Positions 1 to 7,129 are shown, numbered from the stretch's first letter. The stretch: 8,303 bases of DNA from Gemmatimonadota bacterium (GCA_002712305.1 PATE01000077.1:14303-22605); one strand, 5' to 3'. Notes: a model not told the origin generated them from the letters alone. Translations and numbers: made by a program.

Positions 1-153
1 CGGGCCCAGGCCTACCAACCTCAGATTTCACCCAAGTGGATTGCCGGCGACGGCCGGTCTTTCTGGCTGGTGTATACCGACTTTCAATCGGTGGACGGCG
101 GGCTCCCTTACTATTGCTTCAACTATCAGAAAGTTGAGATCCTGACAGCGTAG
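1..153 (+). CDS. C-terminal fragment of a DUF4185-like or beta-propeller-type protein (5' end outside window)
   Basis: Frame 1 is open from the first base to TAG at 151-153 and gives 50 residues. The fragment is rich in aromatic residues: it has SPKWIAGDGRSFWLVYTDF near residues 10-28 and YYCFNYQKVEIL near 37-48. The order 'PKW-I-DG-x-x-FW-V-TDF' followed by 'YY-x-FN-x-Q-K-V' resembles the last strands of DUF4185-type secreted carbohydrate-related proteins. This is recalled family knowledge and rests on a short fragment. The gene converges on the glycoside-hydrolase-like gene, whose stop lies 29 bases further on, and no terminator hairpin is visible between them. That it is coding is fairly sure. 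The family is a guess. Confidence 0.6.
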   Translation, partial: RAQAYQPQISPKWIAGDGRSFWLVYTDFQSVDGGLPYYCFNYQKVEILTA

Positions 154-182
154 GGAGTCCGGGAGGTCACGTCGGAGGATGA

Positions 183-1211
183 TCAGCCGCGGGCCACGCC
201 CGTGTAGATGTTCCTGACCACTTCTGCCTTCTCGGGGTCATCTGCGACGCTCGCGCTGGTGAATATCATCACGCCGCTGCTGTCTGCGCCCAGCCCGTAC
301 TCCAGAACTCGGGCGAGTTCGTCGGCAGACACCGGCGGCGTGGCCTGGGCCTGCACGATGGGCCACAGTCGGGGAAGGCGACCGGCTTCGGTGCGGATCA
401 GGTGGCGTTCGCAGAAGTACTCGACATACTCCTTCAGGTACTCCGGCGACATACCAGAGTGGCCGTGGTACAGCATCGGCGAGAACACATCCACGTAGGG
501 CGCCAGAGCGTCGAAGTCCAGCCCCAGGCAGCGACGACGGGCACCCCAGAAGTCCTCTTCCTTCCACGCAGCTTGGTAGTTGCCGACTAGGGCCCTCGGG
601 CGCACTTGCTTGACGGTTTCGCGGATCTCGCGCGCCCAGTCCACCAGCACCGACACCCGCCAGTCCTCCCACTGACGGGGTGCGTGGTGGAGGATCCAGT
701 CCGCCTTCTGGGCCGTCGTCTCCCCCTCGATGTCGACGTCGGACCAGCTGGTGAAAGCGGCCAGGCAGGAGTCGTTGAAGCACGTCTTGACCAGTTGCGG
801 ATACGGATCCTCGAACTGGGCATGCCAGTGTAGGTAGTCCATCCACACCCCGTCGACGTCGTATGTCTCCAGCAGGGAACGAAGTGCCTTCATGCGGCTG
901 GCGCGGAAGCCCGGATCGGTGGGGCAGGCACCCATGAACCAGGTCGCGGGGGCTGCGGGCTGGCCGTCGGCTCCGATCGGATGCGCCTCGGGGTGCTCAG
1001 CGACGTAGTCGTCGTACAGGCCGTTCAGGGTCGCGAACTCCGCGAATACGAGACAGCCCTCGTCTCGGGCGCGCTCGATCGTCTCGCCATCAAGTGACGG
1101 ACTGTCCACGAACAGAGCGTTGATGCCCAGATCTGACAGGCGCAGGTCTTTCTTCCATAGAGGGCCCGGGTGGCCGAATATACCACAGACAGGGCTCGGG
1201 ATGTCGTTCAT
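183..1211 (-). CDS. TIM-barrel glycoside-hydrolase-like protein
   Basis: This is a 342-residue cytoplasmic-looking protein without a signal peptide. ATG at 1211 is preceded by GAGGAA about 6 bases upstream, which supports this start. The layout fits a (beta/alpha)8 barrel of the putative glycosyl-hydrolase group related to GH10-like or DUF4015 proteins. An early strand reads INALFVDS (30-37). A strong motif VDGVWMDYLHWH (119-130) ends a strand with Asp125. A Cys motif CFNDSCLAAF (144-153) is typical of these families. Late strands are ALVGNYQ (207-213) and DVFSPMLYH (241-249), with a final strand GVMIFTSA (313-320). Asp125 is a plausible active-site acid, but this is inferred from its position at a strand end. 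Substrate and reaction cannot be read from the sequence. It is the last gene of a three-gene operon behind a PhyH oxygenase and a ceramidase-like hydrolase, so a role in degrading a lipid- or sugar-containing compound is likely. Confidence 0.8.
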   Translation of the reverse strand: MNDIPSPVCGIFGHPGPLWKKDLRLSDLGINALFVDSPSLDGETIERARDEGCLVFAEFATLNGLYDDYVAEHPEAHPIGADGQPAAPATWFMGACPTDPGFRASRMKALRSLLETYDVDGVWMDYLHWHAQFEDPYPQLVKTCFNDSCLAAFTSWSDVDIEGETTAQKADWILHHAPRQWEDWRVSVLVDWAREIRETVKQVRPRALVGNYQAAWKEEDFWGARRRCLGLDFDALAPYVDVFSPMLYHGHSGMSPEYLKEYVEYFCERHLIRTEAGRLPRLWPIVQAQATPPVSADELARVLEYGLGADSSGVMIFTSASVADDPEKAEVVRNIYTGVARG

Positions 1212-1256
1212 GTGTGTTCCTCGACGTCGCGTGCTCGCTTATGGTCTCGAATGCTG

Positions 1257-2075
1257 CTACCCCTGCAGCTTCTCCTCCCAACCTCGGAGCTTTTCCACCA
1301 TACCCCGGATGCGAGGCCGCTGGCTGTTGCGGAATGCTTCAGCGATCAGGCCGAAACCGCTGTCGTTGCCCCTCAGTACTTCAAAGTCTTCCTCACTGCT
1401 CGGCTCGGTCGCAAACTTCACGTACTTCGTCGTGATGAAACTCCGTCCCTCCTTTTTGCCATAGATGCCGTGGTACAGGCGGTCGTCGAACAGGACCACA
1501 TCTCCTGGCTCAACCTCGAGGGCGTGGCAGGGCAAGTCCGGTCCGGTGACGCCGAAAGCGGTCAGGCTGATATCCGTCTGGGCGTGGGAGTCCTGCCCTT
1601 CGTGAAGGGCCCACAGTTTCTCACGCAGACGCCCGTCTTGAGAGCAAGGAATCACGCGGAGGGCACCGGTTTCCTTCTTCATCGGCTCGAGGGACATCAT
1701 CATCTTAACCCGTAAGTACTCCGCCCCCTCGTTCTGGGGGCGATCGGTGTGCCATTGCAGAAGGCCTTCGTCGGTGAAGCTGCCCTTGTGTCCTTCTGAT
1801 CCCCCCCAGACGAAGTCGCTTCCCAGCAAGTCCTCGATGGCCAGATAGATCCGGTCATCGTCGACCAACTCGGCCAGCCGGGGACGATGTTCGACGAAGG
1901 GCACGACGATCTGGTAGGGGTGTCCCTGGCTCTTGGGGTCTTCCTGCCAGACCTGGTTCGCCTCGCGGGTGATGTCCGCCATTTCCGCCGCGTTGAAGAC
2001 CCCCCGAAGCGTCAGGAATCCGAAGGTCCTAAAGTGGGCGGTTTGCGCTGATGTCAACACGTTACTGTCTCCCAT
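1257..2075 (-). CDS. Phytanoyl-CoA dioxygenase (PhyH) family Fe(II)/2-oxoglutarate oxygenase
   Basis: This 272-residue protein is of normal length for the family. The double-stranded beta-helix ligands are visible: LQWHTD gives His109 and Asp111 (the HxD pair), RLYHG gives the distal His202, and GRSF gives Arg211, which should hold the 2-oxoglutarate carboxylate. The motif TGALRVIPCSQ (136-146) corresponds to the usual 'NGxLxxxPGSH' strand, although the final His is replaced by Gln. The N-terminus SAQTAHFRTFGFLTLRGVF (9-27) is the typical family opening. The frame stays open upstream to 2261, but that stretch overlaps the ceramidase-like gene and is Arg-rich shadow, so ATG at 2075 is chosen. 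No good Shine-Dalgarno precedes it, only AACAG, so translation may depend on the upstream gene, whose stop lies 37 bases away. The family hydroxylates diverse small molecules using O2. The substrate here is unknown. Confidence 0.9.
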   Translation of the reverse strand: MGDSNVLTSAQTAHFRTFGFLTLRGVFNAAEMADITREANQVWQEDPKSQGHPYQIVVPFVEHRPRLAELVDDDRIYLAIEDLLGSDFVWGGSEGHKGSFTDEGLLQWHTDRPQNEGAEYLRVKMMMSLEPMKKETGALRVIPCSQDGRLREKLWALHEGQDSHAQTDISLTAFGVTGPDLPCHALEVEPGDVVLFDDRLYHGIYGKKEGRSFITTKYVKFATEPSSEEDFEVLRGNDSGFGLIAEAFRNSQRPRIRGMVEKLRGWEEKLQG

Positions 2076-2112
2076 CTGTTTATGATTGATCTGTCGATCT
2101 ATGGCGAGACGT

Positions 2113-3435
2113 CTAGCTGTTGGACGCGATCTCGAGCGACCGGACCGCGCCCTGAGTAAGCACTCGATCCGCGTCGTCCCGCAGGCGGCGTCCCTGGTGT
2201 CTGGCCCTCGCATCGAGGACCTCGTAGCCACCGTAGGGGACCTCCTCTGACGTCGGCACATAGCCGATCGAGCCGTTGGCGTAGCCCACGGGGAGCGTCA
2301 GCTCGAAGGGGGATGCCTCGGCGATGGCGAATCCCGTCTCGACGAAGATCTCTCCGGGCAAGCCGACGAGGGCGACCTCGTCGAGGGCTACAACCTGCAC
2401 GTCCATCGGTAACCCCTCGGACACCGTGCCTGTCCGCAATGCTTCGAGACGCTCCTGGGCGGCGAAGTAGTGGCGGCAGGTCCGCCAATCCCGATGGTGG
2501 TCTCCCGCCAATTCTCGATACTTCGGTTCCCATTCCGCCAGATCACGTTCGCACTCGGCCTGGGATGGCATGGGTTCCAACGGCAGTTCGAAGGCGTGCC
2601 GGGCGCAGCGCAAGCGCCCGCTGTCACGGAGATCGGACATGTCGGCGATGGCCTGCAGCACGGCTGATCCGGCTCGCTTGCCGTGATCTCCGGCCAGTTG
2701 AAATGTGCCGCGCGGATGGGGGTTGATGTTGCCCGCGCAGCCGTTGACGAACAACGCCGTCGATCCCACCAGTTCGGATTCGATCAGACGCATGGCCGCG
2801 CCCATCCAGTCGGCGGTCCACAGGTAGTTGTCGCCCACCAGGCAGGTGCCGTGAGCGGCGTGCTGATAGATCGTCACCAAGGGTGTGCCGTCGACGTGTT
2901 CGAACCACAACACGTCGACCCACGGCGCCACGGGCCCGTCGGGATTGACGCCGATGCGAGTCGTGCCATCCGCCTGGCGTTCTCTGCGGTTGGCGCCCAC
3001 CTGCAACGGTTGACGGCCCTTGCCCCAGCGAATGGGTGTCGCTGCCCTGACCGCCTGCAGTGCCGCGCCGGCCATGTAGTGACTCACCGTTTCAATGTAG
3101 GCCGACAGGCCCGCGTCGAGCTCCGAGAAGCTGGAGTACATCAGCGGGCCACCGTGCGTGTGTGAAAAGGCGAGGAAGACGTTGGCGGCGGGCACGCCGG
3201 TGGCGGTCTGGACCAACTCCCGGACACGGGCGACCTGCTGCTCCTTCATCCCGAGCAGGTCGCTGGAGATGATAACGACCTGCGTCGTACCGTCGTCCAG
3301 AAACAGTGTGTGTGTGTTGAGGTGATCGTGCACGCCCTCGGCGCCGTGGTCACGCGCGCCGTAGCCACCCATGGGGAAGCCGATGGGTGGAGTTATGCGG
3401 GCGCCGCCGGCGCCGCCCTTGAGGTTGCCTGTCAT
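2113..3435 (-). CDS. Neutral/alkaline non-lysosomal ceramidase-type hydrolase (N-terminal domain protein)
   Basis: This 440-residue protein has the signature of the ceramidase N-terminal domain. It opens with GGARITPPIGFPMGGYGAR (10-28). SHTHGGP (91-97) gives a metal-binding His-x-His pair, HAAHGT (192-197) gives further His ligands, and NGCAGNINP (231-239) occupies the catalytic loop region. GEIFVETG (361-368) and GYVPTSEEVPYGGYE (391-405) are the usual late motifs. Known members are Zn-dependent amidases of ceramide, but this stand-alone short form lacks the C-terminal domain of true ceramidases, and many such proteins have unknown substrates. No signal peptide is seen, so a cytoplasmic location is likely. 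An alternative ATG lies 12 bases upstream at 3447. The inner ATG at 3435 is preferred because GGGAGG sits 4 bases before it. It is the first gene of the operon with the PhyH oxygenase and the TIM-barrel protein. Confidence 0.88.
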   Translation of the reverse strand: MTGNLKGGAGGARITPPIGFPMGGYGARDHGAEGVHDHLNTHTLFLDDGTTQVVIISSDLLGMKEQQVARVRELVQTATGVPAANVFLAFSHTHGGPLMYSSFSELDAGLSAYIETVSHYMAGAALQAVRAATPIRWGKGRQPLQVGANRRERQADGTTRIGVNPDGPVAPWVDVLWFEHVDGTPLVTIYQHAAHGTCLVGDNYLWTADWMGAAMRLIESELVGSTALFVNGCAGNINPHPRGTFQLAGDHGKRAGSAVLQAIADMSDLRDSGRLRCARHAFELPLEPMPSQAECERDLAEWEPKYRELAGDHHRDWRTCRHYFAAQERLEALRTGTVSEGLPMDVQVVALDEVALVGLPGEIFVETGFAIAEASPFELTLPVGYANGSIGYVPTSEEVPYGGYEVLDARARHQGRRLRDDADRVLTQGAVRSLEIASNS

Positions 3436-3465
3436 GGGTCCTCCCATCTTGTGTTGATTCTTCGA

Positions 3466-3833
3466 TCAGCAACGACTCCACCTGAGCTTCAGTTCGATCA
3501 GATGGTCCACCTGATCGCCCAGCAATGCCGCCGCATCCCGCAGCACGACGGGCAATTGCCGCAGTCGCGACGACCGCCCTTTCGTAATGTACACACTCGT
3601 ATCGTCGCATCGCACACCCCCGACGACGAAATGCACTCTTGAGCCGGGCAGCGCATGGTCGAGTTCGCCGGCGAAGAGGGGACCGGCATCGTGGTGGGTG
3701 TCCTGCTTGCGCGTCTCGTGTGGGTGCACAGTGTTGGAGCTGTAGTAGTTCCAGAAGATGCCGTCGCCCAGAATGGCGTGGCGATCTGGATGGCGAATTC
3801 ATTGTAGTAGATGTCGCGGAACAACCAGGGGCT
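3466..3833 (-). pseudogene. Frameshifted PhyH-family dioxygenase relic joined to an unrelated C-terminal tail
   Basis: Two minus-strand frames together read as the middle of a second PhyH oxygenase. One frame gives PWLFRDIYYNEFAIQI (about 3783-3830). The other continues as HAILGDGIFWNYYSSNTVHP and then QDTHHDAGPLF (about 3673-3780). The series 'YxSNTxxP...QxxHxDxGxLF' is characteristic of PhyH proteins, with the HxD iron ligands at 3688-3696. The frames join at about 3780-3788, where one base appears to have been lost. After HFVV (about 3622) the family pattern ends. The same frame runs on as GVRCDDTSVYITKG ... LIELKLRW to TGA at 3466, which does not resemble PhyH and is unrecognised. Third codon positions are GC-rich throughout, as in real genes. 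There is no start codon with a ribosome site, and the distal half of the fold is missing. It lies just ahead of the ceramidase-like gene and may once have belonged to that operon. Confidence 0.55.
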
Positions 3834-3976
3834 ACGTCGAAGAGCTGCCCACCGATGCGCTACAGATGCAGAAATAGGCGAGCAAAGTTCCGGAGACCCT
3901 CACCGATGACGAACTGACTCGTCTACTCAATCAGTGCTCCGGACAGACTCACGTCGTTTGCGGCACTGGCCGCTGA
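3830..3976 (+). pseudogene. Possible tyrosine recombinase/integrase fragment
   Basis: A plus-strand frame reads GYVEELPTDALQMQK, then TAG at 3875-3877, then ASKVPETLTDDELTRLLNQCSG before running into unrelated residues and TGA at 3974. The piece 'K-V-P-E-T-L-T-D-D-E-L-x-R-L-L' matches the linker into the catalytic domain of XerC/XerD- and phage-type tyrosine recombinases, where 'P-x-x-L-(S/T)-x-x-E-(V/L)-x-x-L-L' is the usual form. The internal stop and the small size show that it cannot be functional. Its left end meets the right end of the PhyH relic almost exactly, as at a recombination junction. No catalytic Arg, His or Tyr motif is present. This is a weak identification from about 35 residues. 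Chance similarity is possible. Confidence 0.33.
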
Positions 3977-4242
3977 TACTGGTATGTGAAAGTCGGAGAT
4001 CGGTCGACTTTGCTGGCAGGACTGCGATTTCGAGACAGGGATCCTCACCGGTGTCGAGATGGCGATCGCACCATTATGGGCACTGGCAACCCAGGGGAGA
4101 GCGAGACCAAGGATGAACTGGAGACATCGATTCAAGAGCATACGCCGTCTGGTCGGGTGCAGGACTACAGGGAATTCTCGGTGAAGTGCACGGTGGGTGC
4201 AATCGTCAACCCTGTTGCCCTGCTTCTGCAAGTGCTTCACGA
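3977..4242 (-). pseudogene. Truncated N-terminus of a secreted protein (signal peptide plus a few residues); otherwise empty
   Basis: This is the space between the recombinase-like fragment and the receptor stop. On the minus strand an ATG at 4141 begins MLLNRCLQFILGLALPWVASA, a good Sec signal peptide with an A-x-A cleavage site, followed by HNGAIAISTPV. From memory, 'AHNGA-x-A-I-A-x-PV' opens secreted or sensor-kinase-type proteins that continue with 'DGDLSDWP'. Here the expected continuation is absent after about 4046. The frame drifts through Ser- and Gln-rich sequence to a stop at about 3923. There is no clear ribosome binding site. It lies 102 bases downstream of the receptor gene on the same strand, so it could be the stump of a fourth operon gene. 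I see no terminator hairpin and no other gene between 3977 and 4242. Confidence 0.35.
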
Positions 4243-6468
4243 CTAGAAGAACGCCTTGTGCAGCACACGTACGCTGCGACCCGGCTCGGGCATGATTTCG
4301 CGGACGCGGTTCAGATGTCGCCGGTATTCGGTGTCGAGGGCGTTGTCAACGCTCAGCGTCATGACGTGTAACAGGCCGAAGGCCACCTTGTGCATCTCGG
4401 CGGACAGGTCGAGGACGACATAGCCGGAGGTGGGTGCCTCGAAGCGCCCCGGTCGGTCCTGATCATCGGCGAAACGCAGGGCGCCACCCAGATCGAAACT
4501 CGTGGCCGCCTGGTGGCGCACGCCGATGCGTCCCTGGAGGGGGGGCATGCTGGGCAGGTCGTCACCCTCGTCGAGTTCCCCGTGCACGAGGCTCACCGTT
4601 CCGTAGCTCGACAAGCGGCGCGTCAGATGCAACTGCCACCCGGCTTCCGCACCCCACATCTGCGCATCCAACCCGGTGAATCGATACAGGAGCAGGTCAC
4701 CCCGACGCAGGCTGAGCTGGCCCGTGTTCTGCGGGAAGATGTAACCGGTGATGGTGTTGCGAAACACCGCCAGCCGGGCGTCCCCTGCCGCGCCCCGCCA
4801 GTCGACGAACAGCTCCAGCCCGTTGCCTTGCTCCTCACCGATATCGGCGTTGCCGACCTCGAAGGCGTAGGCGGCCAGGTGAGGCCCCTCTGAGTAGACC
4901 TCCTCGACCTGCGGCGCCCTGAAGGAACTCATCCAAGTGACGCCAGACCGCAAGGCACTCCCGAGTTGACGCTCGACGCCGATGCCCCCGGAGGCGCCAG
5001 CGAAGGAGCGTTCGCGGATGTGGCCGACCTCATCGGAGATCTTCTCCACAGCCGGATCGAGGCGGCGACCGTCCCAACGCAGGGCAGCATTTGTGGACCA
5101 CGGTCCGTGGAGCCACTCGCCATAGATGAAGGCGGCCCCAGCCGTCTCTTCCGCATCGGGGGTGAAGACCAGCCCGGCCGTGTTGTAGTCACGGTGCTCT
5201 CCCCACAGCCCAAGTGTGACGTTGCGCAGGGGGCCGATCGGTGCCAGCCGAGCCCGGACTTCGGTGTTCGTCGTGAGGACACCAAACTCCAGTCCGATAT
5301 CGCCGGAGGCCTCGATCTCTTCCTGGAAGTAGTGGCTGTGTGCGTAGATCAACTCCAGACGACGCAGCCAGGTCCAGGTCGGCGGATGAAGCCCGACGCG
5401 CACCTCGCGATGACGACGATCGAGCCGGATGTCCACACCGCTGGGGTGTCCGCCGATGGGATCGGGAGGAATGCCGTAGTCGGAGTCGTAGAGGCTGTAG
5501 CCGATCCCCACGTGTCCCCAAGGGCGCACCCAGCCGATGCCCAGCGCGGTGTTGCCCGTGGTGAGGTCGGTGTTGAGCAGGTCACCGTCCGGCGTGCCGA
5601 TGTCGCCGGCTCCACGCAAGCTGCCATCCAGGCGGAATACCAGCGGGCCCGCCGGCAGATGCACATCGATCCCGGAGCCGATGCCACTGTTGACACTTTC
5701 CAACTGCCAACTGATGGCACCGCGTGGTCGCTCGACTCTTTCTGACGGTACGGCGCCGCGCACGACATTGACGACGCCGCCCAGGGCGTTGCCACCGTAG
5801 AGGATCGCTTCCGGACCACGGACGATCTCGATGCGCTCCGTAGTCAACGGCTCGATGGCGACGGCATGGTCAGAAGATGTCGCAGACAGATCTCCCGTGC
5901 GACCGCCATCTTCGAGGACGAGAAGGCGATCACCGCTCAAGCCCCGCAACACGGGCCGCGCCGGCGCCGGCCCCATGCTGCGCTGCGCCAGACCCGGCTC
6001 CAGGGCGATCGTCTCGGCAATGGTGCGGCTCAGATTCTGCCGCAACCGCTGATCTCCAATCACCTGCTCCGGCGCAGCCAACGCCGACACGGCGTCGTTC
6101 GACCGGTCTGCCGTCACGACCGATTCGTGGAGGGTGACCGAACGCGAAACCAGGCGCAAGGTGACCTCGGTGACAGCGCCTGCCGGAGTATTCACCGTCC
6201 ACCCGCCCGGGGAATAACCGATACGGAGCACCTGCACGGTGTGGAGGCCAGCGGGCAGGTGCTCGAGCCGGAACCGGCCCTCGGCGTCGGCGTGGGCATG
6301 GTGGTCCCGTTCGTCGAGGATGACCACCGCCCAGCCGACGGGCTCACCCGAAACGGCGTCAACCAACTGACCCTCCAAGGTCGCCCCCTCGTTGGCGAAA
6401 CAGGGACGCGTCGCGACGACGGCAAGGACCGCCGCCGCGACGGCGAACCAGTACCGGGACTCAACCAT
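4243..6468 (-). CDS. TonB-dependent outer-membrane receptor with N-terminal carboxypeptidase-regulatory-like domain, probably for metal uptake
   Basis: This 741-residue receptor is of full length. Residues 1-25 form a signal peptide ending CFA. Residues 29-108 are a carboxypeptidase-regulatory-like beta-sandwich containing DERDHHAHADAEGRF (52-66), with three His. ESVVTA (115-120) is a TonB box. The plug follows, with RPVLRGLSGDRLLVLEDG (171-188) and IEIVRGPEAILYGGNALGGVVNVV (213-236), the usual plug motif. The remainder is a 22-strand-type barrel ending in Phe741, the normal C-terminal aromatic for barrel assembly. The frame extends further upstream, but that part overlaps the lipoprotein gene and looks like shadow. 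ATG at 6468 lies inside the end of that gene (ATGGTTGA overlap), which suggests translational coupling, and no Shine-Dalgarno is near. The His-rich domain and His-rich neighbours argue for zinc or another divalent metal. This is inference. Confidence 0.93.
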   Translation of the reverse strand: MVESRYWFAVAAAVLAVVATRPCFANEGATLEGQLVDAVSGEPVGWAVVILDERDHHAHADAEGRFRLEHLPAGLHTVQVLRIGYSPGGWTVNTPAGAVTEVTLRLVSRSVTLHESVVTADRSNDAVSALAAPEQVIGDQRLRQNLSRTIAETIALEPGLAQRSMGPAPARPVLRGLSGDRLLVLEDGGRTGDLSATSSDHAVAIEPLTTERIEIVRGPEAILYGGNALGGVVNVVRGAVPSERVERPRGAISWQLESVNSGIGSGIDVHLPAGPLVFRLDGSLRGAGDIGTPDGDLLNTDLTTGNTALGIGWVRPWGHVGIGYSLYDSDYGIPPDPIGGHPSGVDIRLDRRHREVRVGLHPPTWTWLRRLELIYAHSHYFQEEIEASGDIGLEFGVLTTNTEVRARLAPIGPLRNVTLGLWGEHRDYNTAGLVFTPDAEETAGAAFIYGEWLHGPWSTNAALRWDGRRLDPAVEKISDEVGHIRERSFAGASGGIGVERQLGSALRSGVTWMSSFRAPQVEEVYSEGPHLAAYAFEVGNADIGEEQGNGLELFVDWRGAAGDARLAVFRNTITGYIFPQNTGQLSLRRGDLLLYRFTGLDAQMWGAEAGWQLHLTRRLSSYGTVSLVHGELDEGDDLPSMPPLQGRIGVRHQAATSFDLGGALRFADDQDRPGRFEAPTSGYVVLDLSAEMHKVAFGLLHVMTLSVDNALDTEYRRHLNRVREIMPEPGRSVRVLHKAFF

Positions 6469-6958
6469 CGTCGTGATCGTCGTGTGCCTCTCCGGGACCG
6501 CCCTCGGTGACGTGGATATCGATGGGGCGGGACACGAAGTCGGCGTGATCATCGTGGTTGATCTTGATGCGGATCGTCGTCTCGCCGGCGGCATGGCCGA
6601 CGATGTGGAAAGCCCAGGCACCGTCCTCCTCGTGGTGCTCGACCTCGGCGATGGCCTCATCGGCGATCTCCCAATCGAGGCTGTTCTCGTCCTCGTCGGG
6701 GACGAACAGATCGCCATCCTCGGCGATGAAGCGCAAGGTCAGCAGGGCCGTTTCGCGCTCGACGCCCACGTCGATCTCGCCGGTGACTTTGCCGGCTTCG
6801 TCGCGGGCGATCTCCTCACCTGAGTTGAGGACGACGACGCCGAAGGCTTCAGCATGCTCCTCGTCGTGGCTATCGACAGGATTGTCATCGTCGCCGCAGG
6901 AGGCCACGAACAGTGCGGTGGTTAAGGCGAGAATAGGAAGCTTCAGGATCCGGTTCAT
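6461..6958 (-). CDS. His- and acid-rich outer-membrane or periplasmic lipoprotein, metal-binding accessory of the receptor
   Basis: This 165-residue protein starts at ATG 6958, with GGAG 11 bases upstream. An upstream in-frame extension to 7255 is Arg-rich leader sequence and is rejected. Residues 1-20 form a lipoprotein signal with lipobox VAS-Cys21, followed by GDDD, which by the +2 Asp rule in enterics may favour inner-membrane retention. The mature part carries eleven His, many next to Asp or Glu: HDEEH (31-35), EHHEEDG (107-113), NHDDHADF (134-141) and EAHDDHDDG at the very C-terminus. Between them are beta-rich stretches such as FGVVVLNSGEEIA and TGEIDVGV. Similar small proteins with an 'HADF/HADY' motif occur next to TonB receptors in several uncultured phyla (recalled). 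Binding of Zn or another divalent ion and delivery to or from the receptor is inferred. It is translationally coupled to the receptor gene through the 8-base overlap. Confidence 0.85.
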   Translation of the reverse strand: MNRILKLPILALTTALFVASCGDDDNPVDSHDEEHAEAFGVVVLNSGEEIARDEAGKVTGEIDVGVERETALLTLRFIAEDGDLFVPDEDENSLDWEIADEAIAEVEHHEEDGAWAFHIVGHAAGETTIRIKINHDDHADFVSRPIDIHVTEGGPGEAHDDHDDG

Positions 6959-6980
6959 GTTCGTTACATCTCCATTTGGT

Positions 6981-7023
6981 CGGCGGCAGTGAAGCAGCAT
7001 TACTGAGACGATGCTGCCCGCCG
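6981..7023 (-). promoter_or_regulatory. Stem-loop in the lipoprotein gene leader
   Basis: GCAGCAT (6994-7000) pairs perfectly with ATGCTGC (7011-7017) across a 10-base loop. An outer stem CGGCGG (6981-6986) can pair with CCGCCG (7018-7023), leaving a 7-base bulge on one side. It ends 22 bases before the lipoprotein start codon, just ahead of its GGAG. No T-run follows on the minus strand, so it is not a standard intrinsic terminator. A translational control element, an operator or an RNA-processing hairpin are possible. Confidence 0.35.
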
Positions 7024-7110
7024 CCGAGCGTGGGAACTTTAGCACGGGGCCGAATGGCCGCGCACGAACCCACACACGGAAAAACACGCATGATATCGCA
7101 CTCCCGGTGC

Positions 7111-7129
7111 CGCCGTGCTGTACACGGCG
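7111..7129 (-). promoter_or_regulatory. Perfect 7-base stem-loop between the small membrane protein and lipoprotein genes
   Basis: CGCCGTG (7111-7117) and CACGGCG (7123-7129) form a GC-rich perfect stem around the 5-base loop CTGTA. It lies about 38 bases after the stop of the small membrane protein gene in transcript order. A run of five T occurs only some 25 bases beyond the stem, so this is at best a poor intrinsic terminator. It could attenuate transcription or protect the 3' end of the first message. Confidence 0.35.

Noticed and set aside
2076-2261. In-frame N-terminal extension of the PhyH gene
   Set aside because: It overlaps the well-supported ceramidase-like coding sequence, is Arg/Ser-rich, and the family N-terminus begins at the ATG at 2075.
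3350-3802. 150-codon minus-strand frame over the scar
   Set aside because: Arg/His/Ser-rich shadow in a different frame from the PhyH relic, and it enters the ceramidase-like gene.
3986-4246. 86-codon plus-strand open frame
   Set aside because: It has a GTG start without a ribosome site, no recognisable motif, and lies opposite the signal-peptide stump.
4966-5745. 259-codon plus-strand open frame
   Set aside because: It lies wholly antisense to the receptor barrel, with composition expected of a GC-rich complement and no recognisable domain or ribosome site.
6469-6717. In-frame N-terminal extension of the receptor
   Set aside because: It is antisense-like Ser/Thr/Arg-rich shadow over the lipoprotein gene, and a proper signal peptide begins at 6468.
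7111-7129. Intrinsic terminator call for the stem-loop
   Set aside because: The stem is perfect but no T-tract follows immediately on either strand, so it is listed only as a stem-loop.
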